Origin: Amycolatopsis deserti
Lineage (GTDB): Bacteria > Actinomycetota > Actinomycetes > Mycobacteriales > Pseudonocardiaceae
Assembly: GCF_014653945.1 (NCBI RefSeq)
Contig: NZ_BNAU01000001.1
Location: forward strand, 806,001-870,000
Direction of reading: 5' to 3'
DNA: 64,000 nt
Shown here: piece after piece, positions 27,531 to 35,432 of the stretch
Position numbering within the stretch: position 1 is the stretch's first letter
Layout: every line of letters begins with the position of its first letter
The notes under the pieces: generated by a model
The model's database searches: none
Seen by the model: the letters and a program-made list of their open reading frames with translations, nothing else
What the model was told of the DNA's origin: nothing
Made by a program: the position numbers and the translations under genes

Positions 27531-29033
27531 ATGACCTCAACAGCCAACCCCCCGATCACCAGCCCGGCAGGTGGGAGCCGGTCCGGAGTCACCGTGACCC
27601 CCGGCCGGTTGTTCCTCGGCGGCGAGTGGGTCGACGGCGGCGACCGGCGCCGCCCCGTGATCGACCCGGCCACCGGCGCGGAGGTCACTACGGTGGCCGA
27701 GGCCGGCGCCGAGGACGTGGACCGTGCCGTCGCGGCCGCCCGGCGGGCGTTCGACTCCGGAGTCTGGTCCCGGCTGCCGGCCCGCGAGCGGGGCCGGGTC
27801 CTCATCCGCGCGGCGAACCTGCTGCGCGAGCGCAGCGAGGAGTTCGCCCGGCTGGAATCCCTGGACACCGGGAAGCCGCTGGTGTTCAGCCGGGTGATCG
27901 ACGTCAGCACCGCGGCCGAGATGCTCGAGTACTACGGGTCGCTCGCCGGTTCGGTCGAGGGCTCGGTGCGCTCCACCGGCGCACCGATGATGGCCTACAC
28001 GCGGCGCGAGCCGCTCGGCGTCGTCGCCGCGATCACGCCGTTCAACTTCCCCCTCGTGCTCTCGGTGTCCAAGATCGCCCCGGCGCTGGCCGCGGGTAAC
28101 GCCCTGGTGCACAAGCCGTCCGAGGAGACTCCACTGACCGCGCTGCGGATGGCGGACGTGCTGGCCGAGGCCGGTGTCCCGGCCGGGATCTTCAGCGTTC
28201 TGACCGGCGGCAGCGAGGCCGGTCAGGCGCTCGCCGCCGGCCGCCGGGTCGACAAGATCGCCTTCACCGGCTCGACCGCGGTGGGACGCAAGATCGCGGC
28301 GGCGGCCGGGGAGAACCTGCAGCACGCCACGGTTGAGCTCGGCGGCAAGAGCGCGAACCTGATCTTCGCCGACGCCGACATCGAAGCGGCCGTCGGCACC
28401 GCGATCAACGGGTTCGTCTACAACACCGGCCAGTTCTGCATGGCCGGCAGCCGGGTGCTCGTCGAACGACCCGTCTACGACCAGGTCGTCGAAGCGATCG
28501 CCGCCGCCTCCGCGCACGTACCCGTCGGCGACCCGTTCGACGAAGGCACCGTGATCGGCCCGATGACCGGGCCCCGGCACCTGGAGAAGGTGCGTTCGTT
28601 CCTGCGGCGCGCGCAGGAAGGCGGGGCGCGGGTGCTCGGCGCCGGCGCGGCCGAACCGGAAGCCGTCACGGCCGGCGGGTACTTCACCCGTCCGACTGTT
28701 TTGGCTGACGTCGCGCAGGACTCGCCGTTCGTCCAGGAGGAGATCTTCGGGCCGGTGCTGACTGTGCAGCCGTTCGACAGCGAGGACGAAGCCATCCGCC
28801 TCGCCAACGACACCCCCTACGGGCTCGCGGCGGGACTGCAGACCCGCGACGTCACGCGGGCCCACCGGGTCGCCGCGGCACTGCAGGCCGGCTTGGTGTG
28901 GGTCAACGGCTGGGGCGTCCTGGACGTGGCGATGCCCATCGGTGGCTACAAGGCCTCCGGCTACGGCCGGGAATGCGGGCCCGAGGGACTCGACGAGTAC
29001 CTGCAGACCAAGTCCGTCCTGATCAGCCTGTGA
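27531..29033 (+). CDS. NAD(P)-dependent aldehyde dehydrogenase
   Basis: 500 residues, typical ALDH superfamily. ITPFNFPL, FTGSTAVG (cofactor), catalytic Glu in TVELGGKSAN, catalytic Cys303 in GQFCMAGSR, and QEEIFGPVL are all visible. It would oxidise an aldehyde to the acid: aromatic aldehydes such as syringaldehyde, vanillin or an anisaldehyde fit the P450/alcohol dehydrogenase context, while formaldehyde is less typical for this subgroup. ATG 27531 with a GAGGG site upstream. The ferredoxin follows 11 bases later. Confidence 0.9.
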   Translation: MTSTANPPITSPAGGSRSGVTVTPGRLFLGGEWVDGGDRRRPVIDPATGAEVTTVAEAGAEDVDRAVAAARRAFDSGVWSRLPARERGRVLIRAANLLRERSEEFARLESLDTGKPLVFSRVIDVSTAAEMLEYYGSLAGSVEGSVRSTGAPMMAYTRREPLGVVAAITPFNFPLVLSVSKIAPALAAGNALVHKPSEETPLTALRMADVLAEAGVPAGIFSVLTGGSEAGQALAAGRRVDKIAFTGSTAVGRKIAAAAGENLQHATVELGGKSANLIFADADIEAAVGTAINGFVYNTGQFCMAGSRVLVERPVYDQVVEAIAAASAHVPVGDPFDEGTVIGPMTGPRHLEKVRSFLRRAQEGGARVLGAGAAEPEAVTAGGYFTRPTVLADVAQDSPFVQEEIFGPVLTVQPFDSEDEAIRLANDTPYGLAAGLQTRDVTRAHRVAAALQAGLVWVNGWGVLDVAMPIGGYKASGYGRECGPEGLDEYLQTKSVLISL

Positions 29034-29044
29034 GGAACTCCGCC

Positions 29045-29233
29045 ATGCACATCGACATCGACCGCGAACTGTGCGAGGGCTACGGCGTGTGCGTGCAGTC
29101 CGCGCCCGAGGTCTTCGCGCTCGACGACGAGGGCGACTCCGTCGTCCTGAGGCCCGAAGTGGACGGCGATCTCGAACAGGGCGTCGTCCTGGCCGAGAAG
29201 TCCTGCCCCATGCAAGCAGTCCGGCTCAGCTGA
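29045..29233 (+). CDS. Small 3Fe-4S-type ferredoxin, P450 partner
   Basis: 62 residues. CEGYGVC near the N-terminus (Cys10, Cys16) and a third Cys in KSCPMQAV; the usual second-Cys position is Tyr, so three Cys ligands point to a 3Fe-4S cluster as in many actinobacterial P450 ferredoxins. It sits 30 bases before the P450 start, the normal arrangement for an electron donor. The window also offers the PDR-type reductase 1.6 kb upstream as its possible reductase. Confidence 0.9.
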   Translation: MHIDIDRELCEGYGVCVQSAPEVFALDDEGDSVVLRPEVDGDLEQGVVLAEKSCPMQAVRLS

Positions 29234-29263
29234 GCACCCGACCCACCTCCGTTGAAAGGATCA

Positions 29264-30454
29264 ATGGTGACCACCACGGAATCGACCGCGTACGAGACCG
29301 ATCTCGACCTGTTCTCCGACGAGGTCCTTCTCGAGCCGTTCGAGCACTACCGGGAGCTCCGGGACATGGGCCCGGTCGTCTACCTGAAGAAGTACGACCT
29401 GTACGGGCTGTTCCGCTACGACCAGGTGCGCAACGCGCTCAACAACTGGGAGGTCTTCAGCTCGGCGCAGGGGGTCGCGCTGAACCCCATCGCGAACGAG
29501 GCCTGGAAGAACTCGATCCTGTGCATGGACCCGCCGGAGCACCGCAAGATCCGCAAGGTCTTCGACGACGCGCTGCGGCCGAAGTTCATCCGCAAGGTCG
29601 CGGGTGACATCGAGCAGCAGGCCGAGACGCTGGTGGACGAACTGGTGCAGCGCGGCGAGTTCGACGGCGTCACCGACTTCGCACACAAGCTGCCGGTGAG
29701 CATCGTGATGGACCTCGTGGGCTTCCCCCGCGACGAGGGCCGGGACAAGATCCTGGGCTGGGCCGTCAACAGTTTCAACTTCGCCGGCCCGCCCGGGGAA
29801 CGCCAGACGGCCTCGCTGCCGCTGGCCCAGGCGCAGCTGGAGTACCTGATCAACAACGCCAAGCCGGAGAACCTGCTTCCGGACAGCTTCGGCAAGGTCG
29901 TTTACGCCGCGGCCGACCGCGGTGAGATCACGCACGAGGAAGCCGTCACGATGATGCTCGGCTACGCGAACGCGGGGCTGGACACCACCATCAATGCGGT
30001 GGGCAGCACGCTGTGGCTGCTGGCCCGTAAACCGGACCAGTGGGACGCGATCCGCCAGGATCCGAAGCTGGTGCCGAGCGCTTTCCTGGAGGGGATCCGG
30101 CTGGAGTCCCCGGCGCAGTTCTTCTCACGGGTCACCACCGAAGACGCCGATGTGGACGGCGTGACCATCCCGCGCGGCTCGCGCGTGCTGCACTCCTACG
30201 CCTCGGCCAACCGCGACGAGCGCCACTACCCGAACCCGGACACCTTCGACGCGCGCCGCAACCCGGTCGACATCCTGGCCTTCGACTCGGGCATCCACAC
30301 CTGCCCGGGCCGGACCCTGGCCTCGATGGAAGGGCACGCGCTGTTCACCGCTCTGGCCAAGCGCGTCTCGAAGATCGAGCTGACCGGCGAGCCGACGCGC
30401 ACCCCCAACAGCATCACCCGCGGGCTGGACACCCTGCCCATCCGCGTCTCCTGA
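29264..30454 (+). CDS. Cytochrome P450, CYP199-like
   Basis: 396 residues. I-helix AGLDTT (GYANAGLDTTINAVG), ExxR as EGIR, and the heme-binding loop FDSGIHTCPG with Cys347. Overall pattern (GPVVYLKKYDLYGLFRYDQV, LDTTINAVG, ITRGLDTLPI) recalls CYP199A enzymes that O-demethylate para-methoxybenzoates, releasing formaldehyde. ATG 29264 has AAAGGA upstream; GTG 29267 is also possible. Placement after its ferredoxin supports function. The CYP199 likeness is from memory of the family and the substrate remains inference. Confidence 0.88.
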   Translation: MVTTTESTAYETDLDLFSDEVLLEPFEHYRELRDMGPVVYLKKYDLYGLFRYDQVRNALNNWEVFSSAQGVALNPIANEAWKNSILCMDPPEHRKIRKVFDDALRPKFIRKVAGDIEQQAETLVDELVQRGEFDGVTDFAHKLPVSIVMDLVGFPRDEGRDKILGWAVNSFNFAGPPGERQTASLPLAQAQLEYLINNAKPENLLPDSFGKVVYAAADRGEITHEEAVTMMLGYANAGLDTTINAVGSTLWLLARKPDQWDAIRQDPKLVPSAFLEGIRLESPAQFFSRVTTEDADVDGVTIPRGSRVLHSYASANRDERHYPNPDTFDARRNPVDILAFDSGIHTCPGRTLASMEGHALFTALAKRVSKIELTGEPTRTPNSITRGLDTLPIRVS

Positions 30455-30469
30455 CGCGAGCCCCCGAAA

Positions 30470-30512
30470 GGAGTGGCTCTGCCGGGCAGACGGGGCCCGG
30501 CAGAGCCACTCC
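30470..30512 (+). terminator. Strong hairpin (17-bp perfect stem) after the P450
   Basis: GGAGTGGCTCTGCCGGG at 30470-30486 and its exact complement at 30496-30512, nine-base loop. It follows the P450 stop by 15 bases and ends only 33 bases before the alcohol dehydrogenase start. It should end or strongly attenuate the reductase-P450 transcript, so downstream genes may be expressed at a lower level or from their own promoter. Confidence 0.8.
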
Positions 30513-30545
30513 GATCCCCACCACCCCCACGTGACAAGGACAACG

Positions 30546-31664
30546 ATGCCCATCACGACCACCGCCGCCGTCGTCGACGCACCCGGCGAGCCCTTCACCC
30601 TCCAGCAGGTCGAGCTGGACGATCTCCGGCCGGACGAGGTGCTCGTCCGGATGGTCGCCGCCGGCCTGTGCCACACCGACCTCAGCGTGCACGCCGGCTA
30701 CATCCCCTTCGCCCTGCCCGGGGTTCTCGGCCACGAGGGCGCGGGTGTCGTCGAGGCCGTCGGCAGCGGGGTCACCCGTGTCGCCCCCGGCGATTCGGTG
30801 GCCCTGTCGTTCACCTCGTGCGGGCAGTGCCGGCACTGCCGCAGCGGCCATCCCGCCTACTGCGCCACCTGGGTTCCGGCGAACATGTTCAACGGCGGCG
30901 TCCGCGCCGACGGCAGCGCCACGATCCGGCGTGGCGAGGAGAACCTGGGCGGGCGGTTCTTCGGGCAGTCGTCCTTCAGCGCCAAGGCCGTGGTCGACGA
31001 GCGCAGCGTGGTGAAGGTCGACGCCGACCTGCCCCTCGAACTGGTCGCGCCCCTGGGCTGCGGGATCCAGACCGGGGCGGGCACCGTCCTCAACATCCTC
31101 CGGCCGGGAGCGGGCAGCACGCTGGCCGTGTTCGGCACCGGCGCGGTCGGGCTCGCGGCGATCGCCGCCGCCGCGCTGAACCCGCTGGCCGCGGTAGTCG
31201 CCGTCGACCGGGTCGAGGCCCGCCTCGACCTCGCCCTGGAACTGGGCGCGACCCACCGCGTCAACGCCGAGACCGAGGACGTCGCGAAGGTGCTCGGCGA
31301 CATCACCAACGGTGCCGGCCTGGACTATGTCATCGACACCACGGCCAACATGGGCGTGCTGCGGACCGCGGTCGAGGCGCTGGGCACCTTCGGCTCGGCC
31401 GCCGCGATCGGCGCCGCCCCCATCGGCACCGAGATTTCCCTCGACTACACGGGCCTGCTCGTGGGGAGGTCGATCGTCGGCGTGACCGAGGGCGACTCCG
31501 ACCCGGAGACGTTCATTCCGGTGCTCGCCGACCTGCACCGCCAGGGCCGCCTGCCGCTGGACAAGATCGTGAAGACCTACCCGTTCGCCGAGATCAACCA
31601 GGCCGCGGCCGACGCACGGGACGGCTCCACCATCAAGCCCGTCCTGCTGTTCGACGCGGCGTAA
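30546..31664 (+). CDS. Zinc-dependent alcohol dehydrogenase (MDR family)
   Basis: 372 residues. Catalytic zinc ligands in AGLCHTDLS and GHEGAG plus a third Cys at LGCGIQTG; structural zinc Cys cluster in CGQCRHCRSGHPAYC; NAD motif FGTGAVGLAA. The pattern is that of aryl (benzyl) alcohol dehydrogenases. It would interconvert an aromatic alcohol and aldehyde, the latter a substrate for the aldehyde dehydrogenase upstream. Formaldehyde handling after P450 demethylation is an alternative. Confidence 0.9.
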   Translation: MPITTTAAVVDAPGEPFTLQQVELDDLRPDEVLVRMVAAGLCHTDLSVHAGYIPFALPGVLGHEGAGVVEAVGSGVTRVAPGDSVALSFTSCGQCRHCRSGHPAYCATWVPANMFNGGVRADGSATIRRGEENLGGRFFGQSSFSAKAVVDERSVVKVDADLPLELVAPLGCGIQTGAGTVLNILRPGAGSTLAVFGTGAVGLAAIAAAALNPLAAVVAVDRVEARLDLALELGATHRVNAETEDVAKVLGDITNGAGLDYVIDTTANMGVLRTAVEALGTFGSAAAIGAAPIGTEISLDYTGLLVGRSIVGVTEGDSDPETFIPVLADLHRQGRLPLDKIVKTYPFAEINQAAADARDGSTIKPVLLFDAA

Positions 31665-31675
31665 GGACGACGAAC

Positions 31676-33850
31676 ATGACGAAACCAGCGACCACCCGCC
31701 GCCGTCGTCGCGGTGACCCCCTCGTCGACCTCGCCCACGCCGCGGCCGACGCCGTCCGTGAGCACGGCTGGGACACCATCACCCGTGCCGTGTCCGCCGA
31801 GCTGAAGACCCCCGCGGCCCGTCCCCCGGCCGAACTGCGCGGGGTCTACGCGGTGGTCACCCGGCTCACCCAGAGCGCGTGCACACCGATCGTGGTGCCG
31901 CTGCTCACCGCGCTGGCGACCAGCGTCAAGCACCCGGAAGTGGACAAACGCGGATGGGCCACCGGCATGCTGGACCGGTCGCTCGAGGTGCCGATCGCGT
32001 CGCACCCGACGGGACCCATGACCCGGGCCAGGCAGCGCCGCCTGCTGGCCGTGCTGGGAAGTACCCAGGTCGTGGGTCTGGCGACCGCTCTCAGCAAGGC
32101 ACCGGCCGCGAAGCAGGCGCTCGCCGCAGGCATGATGGCCCCGGGCGGCGGCTTCCTCTATACCCGTGACCCGGCTCGTTTCGCCGCGTCCATGGTGGCG
32201 TTCGCGTTCAGCCTGCTGTTGTGGTTCGGCGCGGGAAGCATGATCGCCCCGCCACTGGTGTGGGCGGCTGCCGCGGCCCTCGCGGCAAGGCGAGCCGGGC
32301 GCGGGGGCCGGACCTGGCGCGGCGCCGGGTTCGCGATCGCCGCGGCGCTCGCCGTCACCGCCGCCGAACAGTACCGCCTGCGGCGCAAGACCTTCGCCGC
32401 GCAGCTCGAGCAGGCCACCGCCGCCAACCGGCTGCTCGCCCAGGCGAGCCCGCCCCTGCGGGGCGACGCCCGGCCGGCGGTCCACGCCGGTGACGAGCTG
32501 GGCGACGAGGAGCTGGCGCTGACCCGGCGGTTCGTCGACATGGCGCTGCAGGATCCCGCCGACTGGTCGAACTGGACGGTCATCGACCAGTTCCAGCCGG
32601 CCGCGCTGCGGTACCAGGTTGACGCGATGATCAACGCGCTCGCCCTGCAGCGATACGCCCGCAACCCGGCGGCCACCACCTACCTGGACGAGGCGCAGCG
32701 CCGGCTCATCGAGCGCTATCAGCAGAAGAAGGTGTGGGGATACTGGGCGCTGGAGAACCTATGGGGCAACCTCGAATGGGATCCCGATCCGGGTAAGAAG
32801 CAGAACATCATGATGACGGGGTACTTCGCCCTGTCGATCGGCCTCTACCAGACGGTCAGCGGCGATTTCTCCCACAGCGAGCCGGGCGCGATCACGTTCG
32901 CGTGGAACCGCCGTCGCAAGTTCCGCTACAGCCTGGGCGAGTTGTGCTCCGCCCTCACCGCGGACTACGTCCGCTCGCCGTGGGGGCTCGTGGTGTGTGA
33001 GCCGAACTGGATCTTCTCCCTGTGCAACCTCCGGGGTGGCACGGCGCTGCGGGTGCACGATCGGCTCCACGGCACGAACTTCTGGGAGCAGGTCAAGGAC
33101 GGCTACGTCCGGGGGTTCGAGCAGGAGATCGTGCGTCCCGACGGCATGGTCAACGCCTACCGCTCCAGCCGCGCCGGCATCGGGCAGCTCGGGGTGGTTT
33201 CGGCCACCGATCTGCGGCCGCTGCTGCCCCACGTCGCTGACCGCGGGTACACGCTGCTGCAGGCGGCGTGCAAGCAGCCGGACGGTGCCGTGCGAACCCC
33301 GTTCCTCGGGGACGACAAGCTGCTCGACCCCGGGAACTACTCGTTCCACCCGCTGACCGCGTACGCCGCGGTCATGGAGGAAGGGCGCGAGGCGGGCGAC
33401 ATGGACCTCTACCGCGGGGCGTACGCCGAGCTGAGGGACCGTGTGGCACCCAGGATCGACGAGCGGGGTTGGTTGACCGTCGATGGTGCGTCGACATTGG
33501 CCTACACCCTGCTCGGCCGGGCCCTGTTCGGCCGCACCGGTGGCTGGCTCGACCTGGTGGAGCGGGGCATGCCGGAACACTGGCTCAACGGGCCGGTGGT
33601 CGACGAGGTGCCCTACCCCGATGTGCTGGTCGCTCGTGCGGTCAGCGACGGCGACGGCCTTGACGCCGTACTGCGGGCCACCAACGGCGGCGGCCGGTTC
33701 GAGATCGGACTCGCGCGTCTGCGGCCGCGGCGGAAGTACGCAGTGGAGGGAGCGACCGATAAGACGGTGGTCGCCGACGACGAAGGACGCGCGCGAGTGA
33801 CCGTCGACGTCCACGGCCGACAGGAGGTACGGGTGATTCCCCATGCCTGA
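31676..33850 (+). CDS. Linalool dehydratase/isomerase-like protein with N-terminal membrane part
   Basis: 724 residues. Residues ~150-235 contain two or more hydrophobic segments (including FAASMVAFAFSLLLWFGAGS), the C-terminal ~460 residues match the linalool dehydratase/isomerase (LDI) family of Castellaniella. GYWALENLWGN and NIMMTGYFALSIGLYQ lead into VVCEPNWIFSLCN, whose Cys441 and Cys450 keep the nine-residue spacing of the LDI active-site cysteines, and then HDRLHGTNF. The LDI active-site His (GHLNLMYGLYQ in LDI) is Tyr here. ATG 31676 with AAGGA upstream. The substrate is unknown; a tertiary alcohol or alkene step is inference. Confidence 0.8.
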   Translation: MTKPATTRRRRRGDPLVDLAHAAADAVREHGWDTITRAVSAELKTPAARPPAELRGVYAVVTRLTQSACTPIVVPLLTALATSVKHPEVDKRGWATGMLDRSLEVPIASHPTGPMTRARQRRLLAVLGSTQVVGLATALSKAPAAKQALAAGMMAPGGGFLYTRDPARFAASMVAFAFSLLLWFGAGSMIAPPLVWAAAAALAARRAGRGGRTWRGAGFAIAAALAVTAAEQYRLRRKTFAAQLEQATAANRLLAQASPPLRGDARPAVHAGDELGDEELALTRRFVDMALQDPADWSNWTVIDQFQPAALRYQVDAMINALALQRYARNPAATTYLDEAQRRLIERYQQKKVWGYWALENLWGNLEWDPDPGKKQNIMMTGYFALSIGLYQTVSGDFSHSEPGAITFAWNRRRKFRYSLGELCSALTADYVRSPWGLVVCEPNWIFSLCNLRGGTALRVHDRLHGTNFWEQVKDGYVRGFEQEIVRPDGMVNAYRSSRAGIGQLGVVSATDLRPLLPHVADRGYTLLQAACKQPDGAVRTPFLGDDKLLDPGNYSFHPLTAYAAVMEEGREAGDMDLYRGAYAELRDRVAPRIDERGWLTVDGASTLAYTLLGRALFGRTGGWLDLVERGMPEHWLNGPVVDEVPYPDVLVARAVSDGDGLDAVLRATNGGGRFEIGLARLRPRRKYAVEGATDKTVVADDEGRARVTVDVHGRQEVRVIPHA

Positions 33851-34028
33851 CAACGCCGTCGCCCACGTCCGGAGCTTCCTGGCCGCCCGGCGGGACGCGG
33901 TGGCCGCGCGGGTCGCCGCCCAGCCGGGGGAGTGGATGAGCATCCCCGCCTGGTCACGGTGGTTCCGGGTCGCCTACCGGTTGCTTCGCCGTGACCTCAC
34001 CGAACCGGCGCCGCCACGGGAACGCTGA
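33843..34028 (+). CDS. Hypothetical protein, 61 residues
   Basis: Overlaps the LDI-like gene by eight bases and meets the CtaG-like gene at TGATG, so translation is probably coupled to both. The sequence is Ala/Arg-rich with WMSIPAWSRWFRVAYRLLRRDL, a tryptophan-rich amphipathic stretch that could lie on a membrane surface. No domain recognised. The tight fit between two genes is the main evidence that it is real. Confidence 0.6.
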   Translation: MPDNAVAHVRSFLAARRDAVAARVAAQPGEWMSIPAWSRWFRVAYRLLRRDLTEPAPPRER

Positions 34029-34849
34029 TGGCCGAGCACTCGCTCGGCAGCGGGCACGACGCGGTCGGGCTGCTCCCGACTGCGGGCGTCGCACTCGCCG
34101 TGATCGCGGGTGTGCTCTACCTGTGGGCCGTCGGCCGCCCGTCGTCGAACGGGCGCCGGCGGCCCGGAGGGCGCACCGCCGCCTACCTGGGCGGGGTCGC
34201 ATTGCTGGTGCTGGCCCTCTTCACCAGTGCCGGGGACAACGATGACGAACTATCCGTCCACATTGGACGGCACATGGTGCTGATGATGGCGGTGGCGCCG
34301 TTGCTCGTGGCCGGTGAGCCGTTGCGGCTGCTGTTGGGAGCATTGCAGCGTGAACGCCATCTGGCGCTGGTGGAGGTGATGTGCGATCCGGTGGTGCGTG
34401 CGTTGACCGCCGGGCGCTGGACCGGTGTCCTGCTGGCGGCCGACTACTACGGCTCGATGGCGGTCTACCTGCACACCCCGCTGCTGCGCTGGTCGTCGGA
34501 GCACATGTGGATCCACGTGGTCAGCAACATCTACTTCCTGCTGTGCGGGTGGTTGTTCTGGTCGGCGCTGCTCGGCCGGGACCCGGCGGGCTGGCAGCCG
34601 TCGCGGCGCGCGAAGCTCGTGATGGCCGCGGTCGGAGTGCCGTTCAACGCACTGCTCGGGTGGAGCCTTTCCTGGCGGATGCCGGACCTGGGTGGCCACG
34701 GCGCCGCAGAGGTCGGCACCGCGGCCTGGGTGACCGGCATCGTCGGCGGACTGCTGAGCCTGGCCGGTGTGCTCGTCGTCGCCAGGCGGCCGTTCCGCGG
34801 CCGCCGCAAGCCTGTTCACCGGGAGGAACGATGGCCTGTTGTGTCCTGA
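34028..34849 (+). CDS. CtaG-like (caa3_CtaG) membrane protein
   Basis: 273 residues with about seven membrane segments. Conserved His pattern VHIGRHMVLMMAVAPLLVAGEPL and HMWIHVVSNIYFLLCGWLFWSALLG, and the C-terminal GWSLSWRM helix match the caa3-type cytochrome oxidase assembly family. In respiratory clusters such proteins help insert copper. Here no oxidase gene is near; its translational coupling to the LDI-like and small-protein genes suggests a different membrane role, unknown. Confidence 0.78.
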   Translation: MAEHSLGSGHDAVGLLPTAGVALAVIAGVLYLWAVGRPSSNGRRRPGGRTAAYLGGVALLVLALFTSAGDNDDELSVHIGRHMVLMMAVAPLLVAGEPLRLLLGALQRERHLALVEVMCDPVVRALTAGRWTGVLLAADYYGSMAVYLHTPLLRWSSEHMWIHVVSNIYFLLCGWLFWSALLGRDPAGWQPSRRAKLVMAAVGVPFNALLGWSLSWRMPDLGGHGAAEVGTAAWVTGIVGGLLSLAGVLVVARRPFRGRRKPVHREERWPVVS

Positions 34850-34905
34850 TCGCCATGGCGATCGCGTCGTTGCGCCGCAAGCTGGCCCGGCGGACGAAGA
34901 AGTGA
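34831..34905 (+). CDS. Very small membrane-type protein, 24 residues
   Basis: ATG at 34831 follows GGGAGGAACG, a strong ribosome site, inside the last 19 bases of the CtaG-like gene. It encodes MACCVLIAMAIASL followed by basic RRKLARRTKK: a short hydrophobic helix with a positive tail, which looks like a single-span small protein. It ends eight bases before the terminator. Too short for homology; translation is a prediction. Confidence 0.4.
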   Translation: MACCVLIAMAIASLRRKLARRTKK

Positions 34906-34913
34906 AATGGGAA

Positions 34914-34954
34914 ACGGCGCCGGTACCTGGCTCAGGTCGAGGTACCGGCGCCGT
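34914..34954. terminator. Bidirectional hairpin terminator (14-bp stem)
   Basis: ACGGCGCCGGTACC at 34914-34927 pairs with the exact complement at 34941-34954 around 13 bases. It sits between the end of the plus-strand P450/LDI block and the minus-strand MaoC stop at 34970 and can serve both. Confidence 0.8.
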
Positions 34955-34969
34955 CGGTCTGGTGCCCGC

Positions 34970-35431
34970 TCAAACGAGCTGGCGGACCAGGATCGTGGCG
35001 ACGCAAGCCGGCTTGGGCGCGTCCTCCACGGCGATGGTCATCGTGATGGCGAGCTGGACGCCGCCCTTGACGTCGGTCACCTCGTCCAGCGTGGCGGTGG
35101 CGCGCAACTTGCTCCCGACCGGAACCGGAGACGGGAAGCGAACCTTTTCACACCCGTAGTTGACCGTGAGGCCGAAACCAGTGAACTCGATGATCTCCGG
35201 CAGCAGCCGCGGCACGAGCGACAGCGTGAGGTACCCGTGCGCAATCGGGCCGCCGAAGGGGCCGTTCTTGGCGCGTTCGACGTCGACGTGGATCCACTGG
35301 TGGTCCCCGGTCGCCTCGGCGAACTGGTTGACGGCTTCCTGGGTGACTTCGAACAGCTCGCTCTGTCCGAGCGGCTCGCCGACCGGCAGCGCGCGGACCC
35401 CCTCGATGCCGTTCACGATCCTGGCGGGCAT
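34970..35431 (-). CDS. MaoC-like hydratase
   Basis: 153 residues, single hot-dog domain. The signature QWIHVDVERAKNGPFGGPIAHGYLTLSL contains the Asp and His of the R-specific enoyl-CoA hydratase motif. ATG 35431 is one base from the SDR stop. Paired with the SDR it would hydrate an enoyl-CoA and oxidise the hydroxyacyl-CoA, as the two halves of the peroxisomal-type multifunctional enzyme do. This supports a side-chain beta-oxidation role, for example on a phenylpropanoid-CoA; inference. Confidence 0.88.
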   Translation of the reverse strand: MPARIVNGIEGVRALPVGEPLGQSELFEVTQEAVNQFAEATGDHQWIHVDVERAKNGPFGGPIAHGYLTLSLVPRLLPEIIEFTGFGLTVNYGCEKVRFPSPVPVGSKLRATATLDEVTDVKGGVQLAITMTIAVEDAPKPACVATILVRQLV

Positions 35432-35432
35432 G

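Noticed and set aside
30473..31675. N-terminal extension of the LDI-like frame through the alcohol dehydrogenase
   Set aside because: That stretch is the alcohol dehydrogenase in another frame; ATG 31676 with AAGGA is the real start.
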